The notes under the pieces were generated by a model. That model ran no database searches, had not been told where the DNA came from, and worked only from the letters and a program-made list of their open reading frames with translations. DNA of 64,000 nucleotides from Utricularia gibba. Its lineage: Eukaryota; Streptophyta; Magnoliopsida; Lamiales; Lentibulariaceae. The stretch lies in the NCBI GenBank assembly GCA_002189035.1, contig NEEC01000002.1, positions 4,487,001-4,551,000 of the forward strand, in the 5' to 3' direction. This document shows positions 11,768-23,212 of the stretch, one piece after another; the first letter of the stretch is position 1; the number at the start of each line of letters is the position of its first letter. A program made the translations under genes and the position numbers.

Positions 11768-12408
11768 TCTTGTACATGAGTAAAACATAAACTACTAAAG
11801 ATTTTGAGATGATCAACCTTTTTAATATAACCATGCCATTTTTCATGGGCGGTTTTTCCACTAATCGCCCTGGAAGGAAGCAAGTTCAATAGATATACTG
11901 ATGTGGATACCGCTTCAGCCCAGAAATTTACAGGAAGATCTTTCTCAAACAATAGGCATCTTGACATATCAAGAATTGCTCGGTTTCTCCTTTCACATAT
12001 ACCATTCTATTGTGGAGAATATGGAACTGTGAATTGATGAATGATTCCCTCATTTTCACAGAACATTCTCATGCTATTATTGTAGAATTCACCTCCATTC
12101 TCTGAGCTAATCATCTTTAAGGAGCATCCACTCTGATTCTCAGTCATCACTTTGAATTTTCGAAAGATATGAGGAACTTCTGACTTGCTTTTTAACAAAG
12201 TAACCCAGCAATAATGTGAATAATCATCAATGAATGTAACAAAATATCTACTTTCCCCCCTCCCCCCAATGAACATTCCTTAAATGGTCCTAAAACATCT
12301 CTATGCACAAGTTCTAATTTCTCCTTTGCTTTTGAATCACTGGAATAGAATGACTTTCTACACTATTTACTTTGATGGCACACTTCACATATGGCATCAG
12401 CAAGCTTG
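11768..12408 (-). pseudogene. Copia C1, integrase segment (left of G1)
   Basis: On minus this reads integrase of the same copia family as C2: YFVTFIDDYSHYCWV, the NGGEFYNNSMRMF block, SRCLLFEKDLP and WHGYIKKVDHLKIF. Compared with C2 (39800-40400), it has a stop after the PYSPQ block and a C-rich tract near 12246-12270. It ends abruptly at 11768, where C2 continues with DQKRGKLEKK. At 12409-12413 it meets ATGTC, the target duplication of gypsy G1; the element resumes at 24698. Integrase inserts retroelement cDNA into the chromosome; this copy is dead. Confidence 0.88.
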
Positions 12409-12413
12409 ATGTC

Positions 12414-12730
12414 TGTTGGGGTGTAAATCGGATACAGTCAATCGGTCCCTGAAAAGGTGTTACGATGGGATGGCACAGGGCAACAAACCGAAAATTGTCA
12501 AAATCTTATAGCGGCGACCGTTTTGCACAGTCTAAAAAGTGGCCAAATTACGGTAGAACATCCGGCGATTATCTAAGAAGTGAGACCATAGTACAGGCAC
12601 AGAACCGGCATCTATGAAATTCAGGATTCGGTCAGACCAACTTCTTCTATAAATAGGAGAAGTTCTGGGGACGAAAGTGTTCGACTCTAAGCCCCCTAAC
12701 CTGTATCTTCCCCCACTCTCGTCTAGTGAA
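12414..12730 (+). repeat. G1 5' LTR, 3'-truncated, with a TATA box
   Basis: The block from TGTTGGGG to TCTAGTGAA matches the G1 3' LTR remnant over its last 100 bases, including CTATAAATAGGAGAAGTT (12650-12667), a likely LTR promoter TATA box. The U5 end, the primer-binding site and the gag start are deleted: the sequence runs from the LTR directly into gag at about 12731. Confidence 0.8.
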
Positions 12731-12736
12731 AATTAT

Positions 12737-14010
12737 ATGACCACCGACTCTGTCCTTGAAGGAAGTACCAGCATACAAGACCTCGGCCTTATGGTCATCA
12801 GTAGGGAACAATTGAAGGCCCTTTTGAAGGAAATCTTCTCTGACCTTAGGGCACCTTCAGGGTTGAACTCCGACACATAGGAGGGGACACCCGAAACCGC
12901 ATGACGAGTAGAAAAGCAACCCCTGATTCCGGAATACCCTCCGGACACGGAGACCGAATTCGAAACTGAGGAGGAGATGTTGCGAAGAAAGAGGTGCAAC
13001 CAAGTCATCTATGAGCCAGGAACGGATAGGGAGAACACGACTGGCGAAATCTTAAAAAAAGGGAAGCAGAGCTGAAAAGAGAACTAGACTAGATTTGTGA
13101 GAGAAGAAAGCTTATCAGCAGACAAGAGCCACCTGAGGAGAGAGAGAGTAGGGGTTTCAGAGATGCCTTCGACCAGAACGTGTCCACTGGGAGAGGGAAC
13201 ATCTTGGCTGATATCGATTTGGCTTTAAGAAATAGTGCTGGAGGGTCAGCAGGTACCCCGGTGTTGCGTTTCGACCCTTCTCGGATGAATTAATTAGGGA
13301 AGGACCAGAGAGGGATTTAGGGTCCTCAACGGACTACCCACATACGACGGAAAAGGGGACCCCATATCCAATGCAACCGACTTTGACATGAGGATGTCAA
13401 TGGCCCGACATTCGGAAGTCATGAAATGAAAATTGTTGGCGTGCTCGCTGCAAAAGGGAGCAAAGATTTGGTTCAAGCAGTTAGAACCGTGTAGTGTTGG
13501 GTCTTACTGGAGTTGGTGTTGCTCTTCACTACCCGATATGCTATCAACATCGAAGCTCCACCTTCAAAGGCAATGTTGTATTCTATTTGGTATGACCACC
13601 GAAAAGAGAGCTTGAGAAGATTCATCGACCAATTCAACTGCTTAGTGCAAGATGTTCAGTTGGATTTGAAGGAGAGGGTAGAAATAATGAAGCGGGCCCT
13701 AGGAACGTCAAAACAGGGGCAGAGTTTGTCTAAGTCCTAACCGAAAAATCTCAGAGAATTGCTAAAGTACATCCGGGTTGATGACGACCTCAAGGCTCAA
13801 ATGAAGAGCCGCATAGAAATCCGACCGATTTCGTAGCAAGAAGTGCAGCCCAACAGGGCCCCTTGACCGAATAAACGTTGAGAAGTGTATCAGATGGGAC
13901 CGATCAAAACGGACATCTAGTGTGAGATACACAAGACAACAGGGCATGATATTGTCGACTGTCGGGTAATGAAAAGGATGATTGAGCAATATCATGCTGT
14001 CACTGGGATG
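12737..14010 (+). pseudogene. G1 gag pseudogene
   Basis: The frame starting MTTDSVLEGSTSIQDLG is open to 12880. Frameshifted pieces then follow the Tat-type gag: LNGLPTYDGKGDP-like sequence near 13330, KLLACSLQKGAKIWFKQL (about 13430-13485), FTTRYAINIEAPPSKAMLYSI (about 13520-13590, the retrotransposon gag core) and LRRFIDQFNCLVQDVQ. A CEIHKTTGHDIVDC knuckle lies near 13930. Gag would form the particle coat. At least three frame changes make it non-functional. Confidence 0.75.
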
Positions 14011-14419
14011 AACGGTGCGACCCAAGACCCCATGCAAAGGACAGAGCGAAAGAGGGGACGTAACAAACACCTGGGGAATGAAGGAGGCCGGTACTCGAAA
14101 TTCCCCCAAAACCACTAGGAGGTGCCCCACGCGCCAACAAAGGCCTGAATTCCGAAAGGAAACAAGACAGGCCGGAAAGTTCAAGAAACGCCAAACAGGC
14201 ACAACGTAAACCCCCTGATGTTCGGGAAATCCACATGGTATTTGGGGCACCGAAGTTGACGAATCAGGAAAAGCAAGGAAAAGGTGCTTGGAAGAAATAA
14301 GGAAGGGAGAAGTATTCGAAATTGGGAAAAATCAAACTGAAAGAGCTTCTTGGGAAAAAGAAGAAATCAACTTTTTTGAAAGAGACGTTCCCGTCAACCC
14401 AGCGACATGAAATGAACCT

Positions 14420-16065
14420 TTGATGGTAGCCGGGATATGCGGGAGCACCAAGGTAAGAAGAATTCTCATCGATCATGGATCCTCCTGGAACATTATGAAG
14501 AAAGAGGTTGCCGAATTACTCGCATCATTAAAGGAGGGGGATATTCGCCCGATTCGCATGGAGCTGTTCGCCTTTGATTAGCGGGCCATACAAACAGTCG
14601 GAAAAATAACATTACTCATAACATTTGGTGCTGAAGGTCGAAATCGGATGTAAAGGCTGGACTTCTTGATACTAGATTCGGAGGTTTCATACAACATCAT
14701 TCTCGGCCAACTCGGCATCAACCAATTCCGCATGTTACTTTCAACTATGCATCTGAAGGTTAAGTTTCCAACACCAAGGGGCATCTATACATTGGATATC
14801 GACCAATGGACCGCCCGATCCTGTTATGTGTCCTCTTGTCGAGACTCTTGTGCGAAAAAACCCAGAATAATGATGGTGGAAAAGGAACCCCGGGAACCTC
14901 CCAGGCAAGCAATGGAACCGGTGGGATACAAGTCACTGCAGTTAATACTGGGAGATACACAGAAGACGACCTGCATCGACATCAAGTTAAACACTGAGTT
15001 TGAAAAAAGGTTAGCAGAACTTCTAAGAAAGAATGACGATATTTTTGCCTAGACTGCTGCAGACTTTGTAGGTATCTAATGATCTGTTGCTGAGCATCAC
15101 AGAAAAAACAAGAGAGCTCTTGGAGGCCGGGTACATGAAGGAGATCCAGTACTCCAAATGGGTAGCCAACACGGTTGTTGTCCCAAAGCCTGGGGGAAAA
15201 TGGAGAATGTGTGTGGACTTCACCGACCTCAACGGGTGTTGTGAGAGGGATCTCTACCCCTTACCAAAGATAGACAAACTAGTAGATGACATTGCCGGAT
15301 CCCAATTTCTGAGCACCATGGATGCCTATTTTGGGTATTATGTGAACCCTACCCCTAGGGCTCTATCTATCAATATCGCCCGTTGCAGCCAGCGTAGTCT
15401 TGACAACCATCTCGGGAGACAAACACCTGCCGGTATATTATGTGAGCTAGGTCCTACTCCCGGCCGAAACTCGGTACACAGTAACAGAGAAATTCATCCT
15501 GGCTTTGAAAATGGCGGCCACTAAGCTGAAATCTTATTTTCAAGATCGGCATATCGTGTTATTTACCAACCAACCATTGAAAAACATTTTATCTCGACCC
15601 GAAATCTCTAGAAGGGTAGCCAAATGGGCGGTCGAGTTAAGCACAATGGACATTGAATTCATGTCAAGAACGGTGATCAAAGCCCAACCTCTAGCCGATT
15701 TTGTGGTCGAGATGATCAGACCTATTGATCGGTTCGTGGATACCAATGATCGATGGGCCATGTATGTCAACGGTTCAACATACAACGGGGTTGGAGGAGG
15801 AATAGACATCTGAACTCGGGACGGGGAACACTTTTATATCACAGTGAAATTCTTATTCCCTGCCTCCAACAATGTAGCTGAGTTGAAGGGATGAAAATTG
15901 CCAAGGAACTCAGAGTTGTGGAACTCAACGTTTACACCGACTCACGACTAGTGCAAGGACAATATTCGGGTGAGTATGAAACCCATTACACCCTAATGGC
16001 TTTGTATTGTGCTAGGGTGAAGGAGTTGGTGAAGACTTTGAAGGAGTTTACCTTATTGCAGGTCT
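14420..16065 (+). pseudogene. G1 protease, RT fragment and two RNase H domains
   Basis: The protease spans about 14430-14850 and reads RRILIDHGSSWNIM, where the family has D(T/G)GSS, and later YNIILGQLGINQFR. The RT N-terminus (15087-15340) has VVVPKPGGKWRMCVDFTDLN and LPKIDKLVDDI, then LSTMDAYFGY. The sequence then jumps within a few codons to the RNase H region (VLLPAETRYTVTEK, KSYFQDRHIVLFTNQPLK, 15505-15710), so the RT catalytic half is deleted. A second RNase H follows (MYVNGSTYNGVGGG, 15750-15800, and ELNVYTDSRLVQGQYSGEY, 15918-15975), the dual RNase H layout of Tat elements. Stops and frameshifts are frequent. It ends at about 16065 against Athila A1. Confidence 0.82.
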
Positions 16066-16355
16066 TATTGCAATTCTGTGATATACACAGAAGACTTATT
16101 GTGCTATCTCACAAAAATAATAGAAGAGAAAACATGCTCACTGGTTCATAAATTGGCCATAACAAAACTCATGCATTTCGTGCATCATGAAAAACATCCC
16201 ATGCTTGTACAGGAATTCCTCAACCATTCACAGAATCCTCTTGACCACAATGTCGTACTACCAAATTACTCCTAACTTAGACTACTGCCATAAAGATAAA
16301 AATAAAGATAAAAATAAAAATAAAATGAAAATAAAGATGAGGCAGTGCAACGATG

Positions 16356-18311
16356 TTAATTGATCAGGGAGGAGTCCTTCACTCCCTGTTTCAGTTCCTT
16401 CACTTCCCTTAACAAATCCCCAAGCCTGTCATAAACCATGTCAATTCGCTCTTTGCAGCAGCAGCCCTTTTCTTTCGTTCGGTTTGTGAGTGTTTGAGCA
16501 GAATTTCCTCCCTTTTCCTTCAATGGGGATTCTTTCCCGCATAACCCTGCAAGAGACCTAAAGACAAGCCCACTCCCTCGTGCCTGAATTAGTCCTGAAG
16601 TCTTAAGGAAATGAGCATTTAAAGGGACACTTTTTGGTTCAACATGAAACAATGCCAATTCTGTGATCCTATCCGCACACAGCACTCTAGCTAAGAATGT
16701 TACTACATTACCGAATCTGAGCTGATTGATGGTTCTACACCTGTAGTCACGGTTCATCTGTTCTGCTAAAATTGCACCTAGGTTCAAAGATTTTTTGTGC
16801 AGAAGACACCACAAAACAAACATCTCACGCTTATACAAGGAATTGAATCCTATAACACGTCCGAACAGAACATCAGAAATTAAGAGATGAACATATCTCG
16901 TGGCAGGATCAGTGAATAAATATGCCTTGGTGCCCTTAGATTTAAACTCGATGACAAACTGATCAGTCAACAATCCATACACCTCCTCAGCATCAAACTC
17001 ATCAGGATAATCAAATAATGATGTAGCAAAAGCATGCGAGTTCACATCATGTTCTGAGCAGAATCCTAGCACAACATTCCATTCAGCAAGAGAGAACGAA
17101 AACTCTTTTCCTAGCAATCTAAATGTCCCAGCAGCAGGTGTCAAAACTGTCTCAGGTTTTTCAAATAAAAAGGTAGCAGCAAATTCATAGGTTAACTCGA
17201 CATATGCAGGGTAGTTCATGTCACACAATATTAACAGATTTGTGCCCTCCAACATAGAATAAACATTCTCAACAATTCCTAATTCAACTAAAATTTCATT
17301 ATCAATTATATGACTAGGCATTACCTTGGCTCCCTTTACCTCATTGTACCTCTCTAATTGTTCCTCGTTGGTGAAATCAAGGTACTTCAGATTCAGCATG
17401 TCTGCATGGTGTTTAAAATAGGTGATTCCCTGGCTTGTCATCTTTCTGTGTGATTTCTGTTTCTCCTCTTCTGCATGTTTTCCTGAACTTAAAAACAATG
17501 GAACAAGGTTTGGTAGATATTTCTCCCATTTTGTCTCAATTTCTGCTTCAACATCCTCTTCCTTGTCCAACTCTTCTGCCTCTGGTTCAGGTTCTATTGT
17601 TTTCTTGGTTTTACTCATCCTTCTTGCAACAAGGCCTCCATCACCATCTTCTTCAGTCATTGTTGCAACGTCTGTTGCTGCTTCTTCTCCTCCCTGTTGA
17701 ACTTGCTCTCGAGTGTTGGGTTCCACCTCTATTTCTCCAGCCACTTCTTCCATCTTTTCTGAAGTGTCCTCATCACTTGGTGTCATCATTTCCACTTCAG
17801 GATTTGTCTCCTCCACTTCGTCTACCATGATCTTTTCTGCTGTTGCCTGTTTGGTGGTTTCTGTTGGCTTCCTTTGGGCCTTTCTCCCTGTCTTTTTCTT
17901 TTGATATACAATCTTCGGTTGCTTATCTGGTGCCTCCTCCACGACCAGTTTTCCTTTTCCCTTGTAACTCTTCCTCAATGCTTGCAATTTCTATTGGAGG
18001 TCAGGACTAGCAGGAGACTTTAACCGTGGGCTTCTCCTTTCCATCACTGGAGATCTCCCTGCTTTCAGAGAGGAAGTTCCACCCGATTTTGATGCATGTT
18101 GGAGAGCTTCCACACCCTGAAATGCTTCTTTAGCTGAGGTTGCGACTCTGGTTTGTTCCTGGTTAGGAGTAATAGTGACTGCCTTTTCAGTTTTCTTGCG
18201 TTTGCTGCTTTCAACAGCGATCTTCCTGTCCGATTTTGCAGCAGCAGCACTCTGATGTTGGCATTTTGCAAGCATCTTGTGAGATAATTTTTCTGCAACC
18301 CTCAAGAACAC
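16356..18311 (-). pseudogene. Athila-type 3' ORF (plant transposon protein of unknown function), one internal stop
   Basis: About 650 codons in one frame are broken by a single TAG near 17991 (after SPASPDLQ). The first part is basic and low in complexity. Next comes a strongly acidic, Glu-rich stretch (about 17950-17540). A folded-looking domain follows from about 17450, with KMTSQGITYFKHHADML, RYNEVKGAKVMPSHIIDNE, LVELGIVENVYSMLEGTN, LLGKEFSFSLAEWNVVLGF and FGRVIGFNSLYKREM. This matches the domain often annotated as a putative plant transposon protein in Athila-like elements; it sits where Athila has its env-like frame. I see no signal peptide or clear membrane segment. A2 carries a decayed, N-terminally shortened copy (34449-35400). 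The role is unknown. Confidence 0.75.
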
Positions 18312-18619
18312 GATGAAGAGTTTTGAAACAAAGTGAACGTTACAAAGTAATTTACCCCTAAATTTTCAAAAGGGTTTGGGGGCAGTTTTGTAAAATCCTA
18401 ACAGTTAGTCGCAACCCTTGTACTTTACTTTCCTATAACCGCAATGCAACTCCCCCATTTTGCAAAAGGAACACGACACAGATTCTCCAAAATTACTCCT
18501 AGCTAAGTCTAAAAATGCAGAAGTAAAATAACAGGAAAATAAAACTAACAGAAATTAAACTTGGGTTGCCTCCCAAGAGCGTCCTTGTTTTCAGTCCTGG
18601 ACTAGACTTTCAGCAAATT
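18312..18619 (-). other. A1 spacer between pol and the 3' ORF
   Basis: About 300 bases are non-coding. They contain a conserved TTGGGAGGCAACC-type motif (on minus, near 18565-18580) that also follows the chimeric frame in A2 (34335-34350). Conservation in two separate copies suggests a function for the element, for example in processing or expression of the downstream frame. Confidence 0.45.
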
Positions 18620-21051
18620 CTACGTCGTTTCCGTGTCCCTTAGGACAAGAACTTCAACTTCTTCACCAAACCTGTTTTGAAGATTTTCATAAAAAATCTT
18701 CAACCTATGTCCATTCACAATAAAACTTGTGTTCGTCCCTCCATCATAAACCTCTACTGTTCCGTTTGGGAAAACTTCTTTCACTACAAATGGTCCAGTC
18801 CAACGAGATTTGAGTTTCCCTGGGTGTAACTTCAGTCTAGATTGAAACAGCAACACTTTTTGACCAACTTCGAAGGACCTCCTGGAAATATGCTTGTCGT
18901 GGTAACTTTTAGTCTTAGCTTTAAATAACTTTGAGCTTTCATACGCATCATTTCTCAGCTCTTCCAGTTCTGAGAGCTACAGTTTTCTTTGGCTTGCACT
19001 AAGACTTTCATCAAAGTTTAGCCTCTTCACTGCCCACCAGGCCTTGTGCTCTAATGCAGCAGGTAACCTGCAGGGTTTTCCATAAACTAGCCTGAATGAA
19101 GAGGTCCCAATTGGTGTTTTATATGCTGTTCGAATTGCCCATAAAGCATCCCTCAGTCTCAGACTCTAGTCCTTCCTGTTCGGGTTTACCACTTTCTCTA
19201 AAATCTGTTTAATCTCCCTGTTTGATACCTCCGTCTGGCCATTTGTTTGTGGATGGTATGCTGTTGATGGCTTGTACCAAACGTTGAACTGCTTCAATAC
19301 ACTTCTCAAGGCCTGATTATAAAAGTGCGTACCTCGGTCATTGATCAGCGCCTTGGGAGTCCCATATCGCACAAAAATGATATTACGCAGAAAATTTATC
19401 ACTGTCTTTGCGTCATCTGTCCTGGTAGGAATGGCTTCAATCCACTTTGAGACGTAATCAACAGCTACTAAAATATAGTTGTAGCCTGCAGAAGTGGGGA
19501 ATGGCCCCATAAAATCAATGCCCCAAACATCAAAATATTTCACATACCAGGATTCCTTGCTGAGGCATTTCGTCCCTATTGGATAAATTTCCCACTCTTT
19601 GGCATGGCTCACAACCCTTGCAATAAGCATAACAGTCTCTGAAGATGTGAGGCCAGTAGAATCCACAGTCCAAAATTTTCCTGGCTGTACGGTTTGGTCC
19701 ATGATGGCCACCAAACGGTCTTGCATGACAAGAATTGATAATTTTAGGAATTTCAAACTCATGAACACACCTTCTAATGACACCATCATTGCATCTCTTC
19801 CAAAGGTAAGGATCGTCCCAAATATAATATTTGGCGTCACTCTTCAATTTGTTCTTCATGTGATAATCAATTCCCGGCGGCATCACTCCTGCTGAAACAA
19901 AGTTAGCCAAGTCTGCAAACCACGGCTCACGAATATTAGTCCTAACTAAGAATAATTGTTCATCCGGAAATGTTTCAGTGATAGGACTATCATTCTTCAG
20001 CCCTTCCATCCTACTGAGATGGTTAGCGACCATGTTCTCTTTCCCAGGCCTGTCTTTAATTTCCACATCAAACTCCTGAACAAGGAGAACCCATCTGATC
20101 AATCGTGGTTTGGTCTCCTTCTTCTCCATCAAATGTTTTACTGCTGAATGGTCTGTGTAGACCACAATTTTGCTCCCTAGAAGATAGCAACAAAATTTCT
20201 CCAAAGCAAAAATTACAGCTAAAAATTCTCTTTCAGTCATAGTGTAATTTTTCTGAGCATCATCTAAAGTTTTGGAAGCATAAGAAATAACATGATGTTT
20301 CCCTCCAATTTTCTGTCCTAAAACCGCCCCTACAACATGACTACTAGCATCACAAATAATTTCGAAATCATACCTCCAGTTTGGTAGTTGAATCACAGGA
20401 GCAGTAGTCACAGCCTCTTTTAAGCAATTAAAAGCATTTTTGCATGAATCATCAAAAAGAAATTCCACATCATTATGCAAAAGTCTACTAAGAGGCAAGA
20501 CAATCTTAGAAAAATTCTGAATAAATCTTCTATAAAAACCAACATGTCCCAGAAATGATCTCACACCTTTAACATCAATTGGATACGGTAACTCAGTCAT
20601 AATTTCGATTTTTGCTTTGTCTACCTCAATTCCCTTCCTAGAAATAACATGGCCAAGCACAATTCCATGATCAACCATAAAATGACATTTTTCAGAATTA
20701 AGAACAAGATTTTTTTCAACACATTTTTGTAAAACCTGATCCAAATGGTCTAAACATGACTCATAATCCTCTCCATACACTGTAAAATCGTCCATAAAAA
20801 TTTCTATGAAATCCTCACCAAAGTTTGAGAAGATGCTGGTCATACACCTCTGGAAGGTAGTAGGGGCGTTGTACAACCCAAAGGGCATCCTTCTATAGGC
20901 ATAAGTCCCAAATGGACAGGTAAAAGTAGTCTTATCTTGATTCGTACCTGAAATTGCAACTTGGTTATATCCAGAATAACCATCTAAGAAACAATAAAAA
21001 GATTTTCCTGCTAATTTTTCGAGCATTTGATCAATGAAAGGTAAGGGGTAA
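18620..21051 (-). pseudogene. A1 reverse transcriptase, RNase H and integrase
   Basis: The frame at 21026-19530 is open for 498 codons. It holds RT ([27 protein letters not shown], and FMDD in place of YVDD at about 20790), RNase H ([37 protein letters not shown]) and the integrase zinc region ([10 protein letters not shown], then CEPCQR). The integrase catalytic part continues in another frame (19615-19166) with [21 protein letters not shown] and the glutamate in [10 protein letters not shown]. The C-terminal part with WTGPFVVKEVFPNG lies at 18856-18620 after stops. The N-terminal RT palm is missing: protease sequence runs from DFYMVNM directly into PLTFHDQ-like RT sequence at about 21045, with a frame change. 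These enzymes copy and insert the element; this copy cannot. Confidence 0.9.
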
Positions 21052-23188
21052 TTTTTCAGGCATATTTACCATGTAGAAATCTGCTGGAAACACTAGCTGC
21101 TCAATCTTCACAAGAACATCTTCAACCAAGCCCTTTGGAGAAATAACTCTTCCGTCAGCTAGTTCAATATGCACTCCCGAGGCTTGTAGAGGTCCTAACC
21201 GGAGAGTTTCATATACAGAAAAAGACATCACGTTTATAGAGGCTCCCAGGTCAGCCATTGCTCTCCTGATGTTCAGGTCACCTATTTTGCAAGGAATAAA
21301 AAATGTTCCAGGGTCCTTGCGTTTTTCAGGTAATTTCCAAGTCAAAAGGGCTGAACAACTCTCACTCATATTCACCTTGCCTTTTTCCTTCAATTTTGGC
21401 TTTGACATGCAGAGCTGCTTCAAGTACTTCACGCTCTTGGGCACCAAATCAATATACTCCAGCAATGTCAAATTTAATTGGGTATTTCCCAAGGCTCTCA
21501 ACATCTTTTCTTTTTCATTTTGCTCTTCTCTTGCCTTCAGCCTTCGTGGAAATGGTGGTGGGGTCACTTTTACCACGAGAGGTTCAGTAGCAATATCCAC
21601 CTCCTGTTCTTCAGCATCTTCTTCCACCTCAACTTCAGACTCTTCTACCGTCTCTAAATTACTCTTAGGTAGGACTAATTCTCTGCCAGGCTTTTCTTTC
21701 CCGCTCCTTAGTGTCATTGCGCTGATATTCTGTCCTCCCCCAGAGTTGGGATTCTGTTTGGCTTGCGACGGTAGGCTTCCTTTTTGCTTCAGCTCCCCAA
21801 CCTTTGTTGCTAGCTGAGTAACTTGAATTTCTAAATTCTTGATAGCTTGTTGGTTCTCAGCTTGGTTTTTGATTGATTGAGTCATGAAAGTCTTCAAAAT
21901 ATCCTCCAATGAAGTCCCAGAATTTCCTCCAGAATTATTCTGGTTTGGAGGCTGAAATTGCTGTTGCATCTGCTGGTTTGGCTTGCGAAATGATGGAGCT
22001 TGATAAGAACGTTGCTGCTGCTCCTAGAAATTCTGCTGAAATCCTTGCTGTCCAGCTGATGAACTCTCACCCTTGTAAGAATTATCATTGTTACTCCATC
22101 TGAAATTTGGATGATCCCTCCATCCAGGATTGTAGGTGTTCGAGTAGGGATCATATTTCTTCCTTTGTGGCTCCAAATATCCCATTGCCTTCACATGTTC
22201 TTCCTCCATCAATTCGGGACATTTATCAGCGATGTGTCCCATTCTGTGGCAGTTCCCGCAGGGATATTCTTAGCTTGGAATAAAAAGAGTTCCTTCATCA
22301 TCTCGGACATGGCTACCACATTTTTCGTCAGCTCATTTTCTGATGACTTTGGCTTGCATTCCAGCTCATATACTCTTCTATTCGAGGCCTGTTTTCTGAT
22401 TATATGCCTGGAATGCTCAGCCAACTCCTCAAGTAGCGCAAGAGCTTCTGTGGGAGTTTTTTTCCTGAAAAATCCACCTGCTGCAGAGTCCACCATGGCC
22501 CTATCTGTGCATAGAAGACCATCATAAAAATACTTGACCAATGCATTGGTCTGAAATCCGTGGTGTGGACAAGAGCCTAGCAGGTGATTAAAACGTTCCC
22601 AATATTCATGTAGAGATTCTCCACTTGTTTGCTCAATGTCACTGATCTCCTTCCTTATTCCTTCCGCTTTTGAAGCAGGGAAATATTTGCTGAGAAATAC
22701 TTTCTTCATCCCACTCCAATCTGTGATACTTCCAGGCTTCAAAGAGTTAAACCACGTTTTTGCACTCCCTTCCAGTGTAAATTGGAATGCCCTCAAACGG
22801 CATCCTCAGTCATACCAGCACTCTTAAAAGAGGTGCAAACAGCAGTCACGTTGTCAAGATGTTCATGTGGGTTCTCACCCACTTTTCCATAATACTTGGG
22901 CAGAAAATTAATCATAGCTGGCTTCAATTCATTGGCTGTGTCATCAGAGAACTTAATACACAGCCCTCTGTACGTATGGTCAGCTGCATCAAGCTCATTC
23001 AGAGTCTTCTCCTGTTCTGCCATATTGAAATTAGTTTGAGCAACAGCAGGGACTGTGCTCAACCTTGCTGCTTCTCTCACTCTTGTGCGGTTCTTGCTGA
23101 TAGTTCTCTCGATTTCTGGATGGAAAACAAGATCACCTGCACCAGAAGAACGCAAATGCATCAACCGAATCACAAAACAATTAAACAC
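21031..23188 (-). pseudogene. A1 gag and protease
   Basis: Gag runs in three frames. 23188-22793 contains TYRGLCIKFSDDTANELKP and a frame change follows. 22796-22209 holds the gag core FQFTLEGSAKTWFNSL, LHEYWERFNHLLGSCPHHG and VYELECKPK. A second change falls inside the zinc knuckle, whose end reads RMGHIADKCPE (from 22242). The rest is Gln/Asn-rich, then a coiled-coil-like stretch, then the protease with DLGASINVMSFSVYETLRLG (about 21255-21195), so the protease aspartate is kept. The frame breaks in the knuckle and core rule out a working polyprotein. Confidence 0.85.
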
Positions 23189-23191
23189 CGC

Positions 23192-23209
23192 TCCCCGGAA
23201 ACGGCGCCA
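23192..23209 (-). other. A1 primer-binding site (tRNA-Asp type)
   Basis: Two bases inside the LTR the minus strand reads TGGCGCCGTTTCCGGGGA. This is the Athila-type site complementary to the 3' end of plant tRNA-Asp, with one change from the usual TGGCGCCGTTGCCGGGGA. It fixes the orientation of A1 and the inner edge of its 5' LTR. Confidence 0.85.
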
Positions 23210-23212
23210 ATT

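Noticed and set aside
12677-12880. Open frame starting inside the G1 LTR
   Set aside because: The first 20 codons are LTR sequence; only the part from about 12737 follows gag, and the LTR-gag joint is a deletion.
13762-14250. 162-codon minus-strand frame in G1
   Set aside because: It lies opposite the gag knuckle and spacer of G1 and has no recognisable domain.
16066-16280. 65-86 codon plus-strand frames after the G1 RNase H
   Set aside because: The DNA aligns with the Athila tail (35440-35690) in inverse orientation, so it is non-coding A1 sequence.
17422-17904. Ser/Leu-rich plus-strand frames over the Athila 3' ORF
   Set aside because: They are antisense shadows of the acidic and lysine-rich minus-strand frame, with composition explained by it.
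21269-21817. 182-codon plus-strand frame over A1 gag-protease
   Set aside because: It is antisense to the protease and Glu-rich linker; its Ser/Phe-rich composition is a by-product.
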